Assembly (NCBI GenBank): GCA_022843505.1
Contig: JALHNN010000144.1
Location: forward strand, 1 to 6,811
Direction of reading: 5' to 3'
Source of the DNA: Sulfuritalea sp.
Lineage (GTDB): Bacteria > Pseudomonadota > Gammaproteobacteria > Burkholderiales > Rhodocyclaceae
DNA: 6,811 bases
The notes under the pieces are model-generated. The model was given only the letters and a program-made list of their open reading frames with translations, ran no database searches and was not told where the DNA came from. Positions 1 through 6,811 of the stretch are shown in pieces. Both the position numbers and the translations under genes were made by a program. Each line of letters opens with the position of its first letter. Position 1 is the stretch's first letter.

Positions 1-659
1 GAAGACGAGCCGACGATCCAGTCGCTGATCGAGGTGAACCTGCATCGCGCCGGCTACAGCGTGATCCTCGCGGCCGACGCCGAAGCGGCGAAGTGCGAGG
101 TGCAGAAGGCCTTGCCCGACCTGGTGCTCCTCGACTGGATGCTGCCCGGCATGAGCGGCATCGATCTGGCCCGCCGGCTGCGCGCCGATGCCCGTACGCG
201 CCGCCTGCCCATCATCATGCTCACGGCGCGCGCCGAGGAGCGCGACAAGATCGAAGGCCTCGACGTCGGCGCCGACGATTACGTCACCAAGCCCTTCAGC
301 CCGCGCGAACTCATGGCGCGGATCAAGGCCGTGCTGCGGCGCAACGCGCCACAGGCGACGGACGATGCCGTCGAACTCGGCGGGCTGCGCCTCGACCCGG
401 CAGCGCACAGGGTCACGGCAGGGGCACGGGAAATCAATCTCGGCCCGACCGAGTTCCGCCTGCTGCACTACCTGATGACCCATCCCGAGCGCGTCCACGG
501 CCGCACGCAGCTGCTCGATCAGGTCTGGGGCGACCATGTCTTTGTCGAGGAGCGCACCGTGGATGTGCATATCCGCCGCCTGCGCGCCGCCCTTGAGGCC
601 ACCGGCCACGACAGCCTGATCCAGACGGTGCGCGGCAGCGGCTACCGGATCTCGGCGCA

Positions 660-663
<4 letters not shown>
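1..663 (+). CDS. phoB: Phosphate regulon response regulator PhoB (5' end cut by window edge)
   Basis: DNA-binding response regulator of the OmpR/PhoB family. When phosphorylated by PhoR it activates phosphate-starvation genes by binding pho boxes. The open frame runs from base 1, and its first visible residues, EDE, are the acidic pocket that normally sits near residues 9-11, so about eight residues are missing. The receiver domain fills roughly the first 115 visible residues. The phospho-acceptor Asp lies in LLDWMLPG (bases 133-135), followed by the switch Thr in MLTAR and the conserved Lys in TKPFSP. The C-terminal winged helix (about visible residues 125-219) contains GPTEFRLLHYLMTHPERV and the recognition-helix sequence RTVDVHIRRLR, both very close to E. 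coli PhoB as I recall it. The GTG at base 34 is an internal Val codon, not the start. The stop codon overlaps the GTG start of phoR, so the two are probably translationally coupled. Confidence 0.95.
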
Positions 664-1954
<1,291 letters not shown>

Positions 1955-1964
<10 letters not shown>

Positions 1965-3610
1965 TAGTTGCAGCGCTCGAATTCGATGCCGCGGTCGAGC
2001 ACGCGGAACAGCTTGCGCGTCGCCGTATTCTGATCGGCCATCACCTCGACCAGACGATCGAGGCGGAAGGTGCCGGCCGGCATGACCAGGCTGGCGGATT
2101 CCTTGAGCGCGGGAATTGCCGGCAGCGTGAATCCCTGCTGCCACACCGAGCGCCCGCCCGCCGCGTCCAGCGCGCGCAGCGCCGCCGGGCGGGCTTCGCC
2201 GGGGAACAGCTGGAGGCCGGCGATCAGCGAGTTGTCGCCTTCGCGCAACACCCAGCGCACGTTGCCGAGGACATAGTAGGGGCCGTCGCCGATCTTCACC
2301 GCCACCACCTGACCGGGGCCGACGCGCGCGCCCTCCTTGAGCGGGCGCCGGACGCGCAGGCCCGAGGTCGACTCGTCGACCACGCGCCAGGTTTCGACAT
2401 GCGCGTCGCCCTTGCCGGCGGCGGCGTGGCGCTGGCTGTGGTTGCCGAAGGTTTCGAATTCCTCGCGTTCGCGGCGCAGGGTGGAATCGGACAGCGAGGG
2501 CGCGCGAAACGGGGTGCGACCGGAGAGTTCGAAGTGCACGTTCTCCAGGCCGATGATGACCTTGCATTCCTCGTTGGCGGGGTGGCGGTCCTGGCGCCGA
2601 GTCACCCCGCCCTTGCACCAGCGCTGCAGCACGCGCTGCAGCAGATGGGTTGCGGCCGGCTGGGTGACGTCGTCGCCGAGCTGGAGCTCCCCCGGCGCGC
2701 GGCCCTGTTCGAGCAGGGCGAGACGGGCGATCAGGCTCTTGCGCAGCTCGGTGGTTTCCAGCCAGCGGCCGCCTTCGGTCTGGCGCGGCAGGTAGCTCGG
2801 CGGCCGATCGGATTCGAGATCCACCCAGAGCGGCACGGCACGCTGGCGGAGGTCCTCGGGCGGCGCGGTCAGCAGCGCCAGCTTGGGCCCCCAGCGCCGT
2901 GCCCAGCGTGCCACCCAGGCCAGGTGGCGGGCCGGCAGCTCATAGGCGTTGGCGGTGCTGAGCAGGCAGCATTCGGCATAGGCGGCGAGCGCGGTGGTCA
3001 GCGAACTGCCGTGGTGCGCCATGTCGTGCACGGCATGGGTGGCGATGCCGAGCGCATCGGCCGCCTGCAGGATCTGGTGCAGCTTCTGCCAGTACATCGC
3101 GTCGGGCAGAAGGCCGCCGCGGCAGAGGTCGAGCTGCCAGTCGGCGAACACGGCAACGGTGCGCTCGGCCATCAGGGCGCCCTGGTGCGACAGTTTGGGG
3201 TCGGCCGCGCACTGGTCGCGCAGCTTTTCCAGCGCGGCGCGCGGGGACGAGACGCCGCCGCAGCATTCGTCGAAACAGCGCAGATAGCCCAGGGCCAGTT
3301 CCAGCCAGACATTGAGCGAGGTTTCCAGCGCCGCCTGCTCGTGCGGCGCCAGCGGCAGCGGTTTGCCGGCGAACTTCCTGGACGCGTCGTCCTGCACCTC
3401 GCACAGCGGGCGGCGAATGACTTCGAGGATGGCGAAGCGCTCGGCTTTCGGCAGCGAGAAGCGATGCAACAGGTTCAACTGCCGCAGCAGCGTCGCCTGG
3501 GCCTGCACCGCATTCGCCAGCGGTACCGTCGCCAGCCAGTCCTGGCAGGCGACGGCGGTGGTGAAGGCGGGGGGCTGCTCGGTTCCGGTCGGGGGCAGTT
3601 CGAAGTTCAT
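1955..3610 (-). CDS. PilZ-like domain protein with unrecognised helical N-terminal region
   Basis: Predicted soluble protein of 551 residues with no signal peptide or obvious membrane segment. The start is the ATG at 3610, whose ATGA overlaps the HIT gene stop. The frame stays open further upstream, but that part is the HIT gene read in another frame. The C-terminal region (about 335-550) looks like a PilZ domain, the usual c-di-GMP receptor fold. It has an RxxxR motif (Arg338-Arg342, RRQDR) and a DxSxxG motif (Asp412-Ser414-Gly417, DESTSG), followed by a beta-rich stretch including VKIGDGPYYVLGNVRWV. The two motifs are about 70 residues apart, longer than the roughly 20-35 usual in PilZ proteins, and the intervening stretch is polar and basic. 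The N-terminal 330 residues look alpha-helical, with several Cys and a HDMAHHG motif at 195-201; I do not recognise this domain. c-di-GMP binding is inference. It is probably the last gene of the minus-strand group. Confidence 0.8.
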
Positions 3611-4050
3611 GTCAGGTCGGTCACGGTCGAGAGTTCGGCTTTGATGGCGCGCCGCAGGTCGTCGGTGGATCCGATGTCGTGCGGCACGGCTTGACGTTGC
3701 GGCGCGGCCCAGATCGGCGCGGGGAAGTGGCTGTCGTCGCGCCAGCGCGGGACCACGTGCCAGTGCAGGTGGGGCACGAGGTTGCCGAGGCTGGCCAGGT
3801 TGATCTTGTCGGGCCGCAGGGCCTTGCGCAACGCGCGTTCGGTGGCCAGCACGGCGGCCATCAGGCGGTGAGCCTCGCCCGCATCGAGCTCGCTCATCTC
3901 GGCGACATGGCGCTGGAGGATGACGCGGCAGGATCCGGGAAAGGCTTGGCCGGAGGCGTCGGTGACGCGAACCACGCGACACAGGGCGCTTTCCCAGAGC
4001 AGTTCGCCTCCGGGCGTGGCGCAGAGTTCGCAGTCGGTGGTCGTCGGCAT
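3607..4050 (-). CDS. HIT-family nucleotide-binding hydrolase/transferase
   Basis: Small cytoplasmic histidine-triad protein of 147 residues, the size expected for the family. HIT proteins act on nucleotide phosphoesters or phosphoramidates such as dinucleoside polyphosphates or AMP-lysine; the substrate here cannot be told. The signature is PHLHWHVVPRW, with His94, His96 (expected nucleophile) and His98. It is preceded by PDKINLASLGNLV, typical of the bacterial HIT branch. A CELC pair (Cys7, Cys10) near the N-terminus and His48 (LQRHVAEM) could be zinc ligands with a triad histidine, as in some HIT relatives. The ATG at 4050 is chosen because homologues I recall begin just before the CELC motif and no other in-frame start lies between it and the previous gene. 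The clearest Shine-Dalgarno, AGAGGAGAGGA, is 19 bases upstream, which is farther than ideal. The stop overlaps the next start by 4 bases, so the downstream PilZ-like gene is likely coupled to it. Confidence 0.9.
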   Translation of the reverse strand: MPTTTDCELCATPGGELLWESALCRVVRVTDASGQAFPGSCRVILQRHVAEMSELDAGEAHRLMAAVLATERALRKALRPDKINLASLGNLVPHLHWHVVPRWRDDSHFPAPIWAAPQRQAVPHDIGSTDDLRRAIKAELSTVTDLT

Positions 4051-4069
4051 CCGCGAAGCATAGCGCCAA

Positions 4070-4080
4070 TCCTCTCCTCT
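4070..4080 (-). promoter_or_regulatory. Purine-rich Shine-Dalgarno-like tract upstream of HIT gene
   Basis: On the - strand this reads AGAGGAGAGGA, the best ribosome-binding-site match in the 47-base gap between the membrane-protein stop and the HIT start. It sits 19 bases before the HIT ATG at 4050 but 8 bases before an out-of-frame ATG at 4061, which opens only a 54-codon frame with no recognisable product. Confidence 0.45.
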
Positions 4081-4097
4081 GTGCCAGTCTCGCCCGG

Positions 4098-4706
4098 CTA
4101 GCGCGAGGGGACGGGCAGCCCCATGCGCCAGCCCCATTCGCGCGGGTGGGACATGCCCACCGCGGGCGGCGGGCGCTTGCGCTTGCCAACGCCTCCCGGC
4201 ACCGCGGTCAGCGGCTTGACTTCGCTTGGTTCGGGCGCCGGGGTGTCGAGTGCGCGCGGCGCGTAACAGCCCTCGATGCGCCCCTTGTCATCACGCTGGA
4301 GATCGGGCCAGACCGCGTCGGCGCAGAAGGAATGGATGCTCATGCAGCGGCTGCCGTCGGCGGCGCAGAGGTAGAGGTCCCAGCGCTCGTTGGCCTGTAC
4401 CACCAGTTGCGCGCCGTCCGCGGGCACATGCTTGGCGCCGGTCAGGAAGTAGAGGCCCTTTTCGGTCTGCACCACGACGTGGGCGACGCGGCGCGTATCG
4501 ATGACTTCGACCGGCTTTCCGGTTTGCGGCGGCGAAACCAGGGTGACCGGGCGGAAGTGCTGCCACAGCGCGGTGTTGTGCAGGCGCTGGTGGCCGGCGA
4601 ACTGGAAGGCCAGCACGATCGCGACCAGGGCGCACAGAATGCCCAGCATCCAGAAGAAGGGCCGCTTGTCGAGCGGCCGGCTGGATTCCATGGCCGTTGA
4701 ATTCAC
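4098..4706 (-). CDS. Single-pass membrane protein of unknown function
   Basis: I do not recognise this 202-residue protein. It has a short charged N-terminus (SSRPLDKRP), one hydrophobic segment at about residues 17-37 (FFWMLGILCALVAIVLAFQF) and then a hydrophilic domain. Basic residues before the segment suggest the N-terminus stays in the cytoplasm and the bulk faces the periplasm. There is no lipobox and no convincing signal-peptidase site, so it is probably a membrane anchor. The soluble part contains a beta-rich region (about 60-112), four cysteines (114, 121, 128, 147) that could form disulfides or bind metal, and a Pro- and basic-rich C-terminal tail with GKRKRPPPAVG. The GTG at 4706 is preferred over the ATG at 4691 because it has GGAGG 7 bases upstream while the ATG has no site. 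It lies between the Fe-S oxidase and the HIT gene, probably in the same transcript. The protein is likely real; its function is open. Confidence 0.75.
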   Translation of the reverse strand: MNSTAMESSRPLDKRPFFWMLGILCALVAIVLAFQFAGHQRLHNTALWQHFRPVTLVSPPQTGKPVEVIDTRRVAHVVVQTEKGLYFLTGAKHVPADGAQLVVQANERWDLYLCAADGSRCMSIHSFCADAVWPDLQRDDKGRIEGCYAPRALDTPAPEPSEVKPLTAVPGGVGKRKRPPPAVGMSHPREWGWRMGLPVPSR

Positions 4707-4713
4707 AGCCTCG

Positions 4714-4718
4714 CCTCC
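4714..4718 (-). promoter_or_regulatory. Ribosome binding site deciding GTG start at 4706
   Basis: On the - strand this is GGAGG, separated by 7 bases (CGAGGCT) from the GTG at 4706. The alternative ATG at 4691 is preceded by AATTCAACGGCC, which has no Shine-Dalgarno match. This supports the five-residue-longer GTG start for the membrane protein. Confidence 0.7.
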
Positions 4719-4782
4719 GAGCCAGCAGGGATGATCGACGTCTGGCGCTGTCGGCTCGCATTGCCGTTCGCCTGGCACGCAT

Positions 4783-4797
4783 CCCCGCTGCGCGGGG
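4783..4797. repeat. Short GC-rich inverted repeat in intergenic gap
   Basis: CCCCGC and GCGGGG form a perfect 6-base stem around a 3-base loop (TGC). The overlapping GGGGCCCC at 4794-4801 is itself a palindrome. It lies 15 bases past the oxidase stop in the 106-base gap (4707-4812) before the membrane-protein gene. No T-tract follows on the - strand, so it is not a typical intrinsic terminator. It might stabilise or attenuate the transcript, or be chance in GC-rich DNA. Nothing else clear, including a promoter, is visible in this gap. Confidence 0.4.
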
Positions 4798-4812
4798 CCC
4801 CTGCTACGCCGC

Positions 4813-6811
4813 TCACAGCAATACCCGTTCGATGCCGCCAGCATTGGCGGCGCGCAGGTAGTCCTGCAGCCAGTCGGGGCCCAGCAGGGTTTTCGCCATC
4901 TCGACCACGATGTAGTCGGCGGTAATCTCGGCGTCGTTCTCGTAGCGTGACAGCCCCTGCAGGCAGGAGGGGCAGGAGGTGAGGATCTTCACCTCCTGCT
5001 TTGCGCCGTTCGCCGTAGTGCCAGCGCCGACTCTTGCCGCATCGTCGCGCAGGCGCGCCGCGCCGGCTTCCATCTCCTGCTGCTTGCGGAAGCGCACCTG
5101 GGTCGAGACGTCGGGCCGGGTCACCGCCAGCGTGCCGGACTCGCCGCAGCAGCGGTCGTTGAGGTCCACCCGCTGGCCCATCAGGGCATTCGCCACCTTG
5201 ATGCCGGAGTGGTGCTTCATCGGTGTGTGGCAGGGCTCGTGGTACATGTACTGCGTGCCGCGCAGTTGTCCGTCGGGGCCTTCGAGCTTGATGCCGTTCT
5301 CGAACAGCCATTCGTGGATGTCGACCAGGCGGCAGCCGGGGAAGATCTTGCCGAATTCGTATTTCAGCAGCTGGTCCATGCAGGTGCCGCAGGACACCAC
5401 CACGGTGCGGATGTCGAGGTAGTTCAGCGTATTGGCGACGCGATGGAAAAGCACCCGGTTGGCGGTGGTGATGGCCTGGCCCTTGTCCTCGTCGCCGGAA
5501 GACGTTTGCGGGTAGCCGCAGCAGAGGTAGCCCGGCGGCAGCACCGTGGTGGCACCGGCATGCCAGAGCATGGCCTGGGTGGCCAGGCCGACTTGCGAGA
5601 ACAGGCGCTCCGAACCGCAGCCGGGGAAATAGAACACCGACTCGGCGTCCTCGCTGGCACGCTTCGGGTTGCGGATCACCGGGATCAGCGTGTCGTCCTC
5701 GATGTCCAGCAGCGCGCGCGAGGTGCGCGTCGGCACGTTCTTCGGCAGCGGCTTGTTGAGGAAGTGGATCACCTGGGCCTTGATCTTGGGCCGGCCCAGG
5801 GTCGCCGGCGGGTGGCGGACGGAGTCCTGGATTAGGCCGAAGGACTTCGCCAGCGAGTGGCCCAGGCGCTGCGCCTTGTAGCCGAGCTGGATCATGCCGG
5901 CGCGCACCAGCTTGATGGTCGCCGGATCGGTGGCGGTCAGGAAAGCCATGGCCGCGGCCGAGCCGGGGCTGAACTTCTTCTTGCCCTGGCGGCGCAGGAA
6001 GTTGCGCATGGACACCGAGACGTCGCCGAAGTCGATGTCCACCGGGCAGGGATTGACGCACTTGTGGCAGACCGTGCAGTGCTCGGCGACGTCGCCGAAC
6101 TCGTCGAAATGCTGCAGCGAGATGCCGCGCCGGGTCTGCTCTTCATACAGGAAGGCCTCGACCAGCAGGGAGGTGCCGAGGATCTTGTTGCGCGGGCTGT
6201 AGAGCAGGTTGGCGCGCGGCACGTGGGTCGAGCACACGGGCTTGCACTTGCCGCAGCGCAGGCAGTTCTTGATCGAGTCCGAAATGCGCCCGATGTCCGA
6301 CTGCTCCATGATCAGCGACTCGACGCCGAGCAGGGCGAAGGAGGGCGTGTAGGCGTTGGTGAGGTCGGCGCGCATCTGCGGCAGGTCCATCAGCTTGCCG
6401 CGGTTGAAGTGGCCGTCCGGGTCGATCCGGCGCTTGTAGTCGCGGAAGGGCCGGATCTCGTCCTCGCCGAGGAACTCCAGCTTGGTGATGCCGATGCCGT
6501 GCTCGCCCGAGATCACGCCGCCCAGATCGCGCGCCAGCGTCATGATGCGTTCGACCGTGTGGTAGGCCGTCTGCAGCATGGCGTAGTTGTCCGAGTTCAC
6601 CGGGATGTTGGTGTGCACGTTGCCGTCGCCGGCGTGCATGTGCAGGGCGATGAACAATCGGCCCTTGAGCACTTCCTTGTGCCGGGCCTCGATGCCGTCC
6701 AGCACCGGGCGGTAGGCCACGCCGTCGAAGATCTCTTCCAGCAGCGGCTTCAGCTCCTGCTTCCAGGAGACGCGCACCGCGTAGCTTTGCAGCTTGCCGA
6801 AGACGCTGGCC
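4813..6811 (-). CDS. FAD-linked oxidase / Fe-S oxidoreductase, C-terminal portion (5' end cut by window edge)
   Basis: About 665 C-terminal residues of a large flavin and iron-sulfur dehydrogenase, of the type that oxidises D-2-hydroxyacids such as D-lactate, D-2-hydroxyglutarate or glycolate and passes electrons to the respiratory chain. The frame continues through the right edge; the GTG at 6777 is an internal Val codon. First comes the end of a GlcD-type FAD oxidase C-terminal domain (about 6400-6811), with HMHAGDGNVHTN and SGEHGIGITK. Then come two 4Fe-4S motifs: CLRCGKCKPVC (6232-6264) and CTVCHKCVNPCP (6043-6078). Two cysteine-rich CCG domains follow, as in GlcF, GlpC and heterodisulfide reductase: FPGC with LCCGYP and CGTC (about 5380-5625), then EPCH with RCCGESG and SCPSC (about 4963-5235). 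All cluster cysteines are present. The flavin and Fe-S halves are fused in one chain, as in YdiJ and the larger DUF3683-type betaproteobacterial enzymes. Without the N-terminus the substrate and subfamily cannot be fixed. Confidence 0.92.
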   Translation of the reverse strand, partial: ASVFGKLQSYAVRVSWKQELKPLLEEIFDGVAYRPVLDGIEARHKEVLKGRLFIALHMHAGDGNVHTNIPVNSDNYAMLQTAYHTVERIMTLARDLGGVISGEHGIGITKLEFLGEDEIRPFRDYKRRIDPDGHFNRGKLMDLPQMRADLTNAYTPSFALLGVESLIMEQSDIGRISDSIKNCLRCGKCKPVCSTHVPRANLLYSPRNKILGTSLLVEAFLYEEQTRRGISLQHFDEFGDVAEHCTVCHKCVNPCPVDIDFGDVSVSMRNFLRRQGKKKFSPGSAAAMAFLTATDPATIKLVRAGMIQLGYKAQRLGHSLAKSFGLIQDSVRHPPATLGRPKIKAQVIHFLNKPLPKNVPTRTSRALLDIEDDTLIPVIRNPKRASEDAESVFYFPGCGSERLFSQVGLATQAMLWHAGATTVLPPGYLCCGYPQTSSGDEDKGQAITTANRVLFHRVANTLNYLDIRTVVVSCGTCMDQLLKYEFGKIFPGCRLVDIHEWLFENGIKLEGPDGQLRGTQYMYHEPCHTPMKHHSGIKVANALMGQRVDLNDRCCGESGTLAVTRPDVSTQVRFRKQQEMEAGAARLRDDAARVGAGTTANGAKQEVKILTSCPSCLQGLSRYENDAEITADYIVVEMAKTLLGPDWLQDYLRAANAGGIERVLL

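Noticed and set aside
3026..3028. His-Asp at residues 195-196 as an HD-type phosphohydrolase active site
   Set aside because: Only one HD pair is seen, without the other spaced His/Asp metal ligands or a GYP motif, so the resemblance is too weak to call an HD domain.
3611..4189. Upstream in-frame extension of the PilZ-like gene to 4189
   Set aside because: The added residues are Arg/Pro-rich and come from the HIT gene read in another frame. The ATG at 3610, overlapping the HIT stop, is the natural start.
4707..4844. N-terminal extension of the membrane protein to 4844
   Set aside because: It would overlap the oxidase end and place 46 unrelated residues before the membrane segment. The GGAGG-preceded GTG at 4706 fits better.
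5209..5835. 208-codon + strand frame antisense to the oxidase
   Set aside because: It is opposite the conserved CCG domains and its translation has no recognisable domain; high GC explains the open frame.
4703..6061. 452-codon minus-strand frame overlapping the oxidase gene
   Set aside because: The oxidase frame carries all FAD and Fe-S motifs, while this frame is Arg/Pro/Gly-rich shadow sequence without recognisable domains.

Overview
This is a high-GC bacterial chromosomal window with tightly packed genes. Codon use, the PhoB/PhoR sequences and the large FAD plus Fe-S oxidase suggest a betaproteobacterium, possibly Rhodocyclales (Azoarcus/Thauera-like). That placement is inference from recall of homologues, not from a search. 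No RNA genes, insertion sequences, CRISPR arrays or phage genes are visible, and there is no gene-free stretch longer than about 110 bases.

Layout. Bases 1-1964 on the + strand hold the phosphate two-component system: phoB, which lacks only its first few codons at the left edge, followed by phoR, which overlaps it by 4 bases (GTGA). From 1955 to 6811 everything reads on the - strand. In transcription order (right to left) these are: the C-terminal part of a large FAD-linked, Fe-S-containing oxidoreductase cut by the right edge; a single-pass membrane protein of unknown function with four cysteines in its extracytoplasmic part; a HIT-family nucleotide hydrolase/transferase; and a 551-residue protein with a PilZ-like C-terminal domain and an unrecognised N-terminal region. 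The last two overlap by 4 bases (ATGA). All four may form one operon, since the gaps are 106, 47 and -4 bases. The PilZ-like gene and phoR converge and overlap tail to tail by 10 bases.

How the genes may work together. PhoR senses phosphate status and phosphorylates PhoB, which activates pho-regulon promoters; none of its targets is visible here. The minus-strand group combines a respiratory-type 2-hydroxyacid dehydrogenase, a membrane protein, a nucleotide-binding enzyme and a possible cyclic-di-GMP receptor. No shared pathway can be read from the sequence, and the grouping may simply be a housekeeping operon. I found no convincing novel system. The most interesting object is the PilZ-like protein, whose two c-di-GMP motifs are separated by an unusually long stretch and whose N-terminal half I do not recognise.
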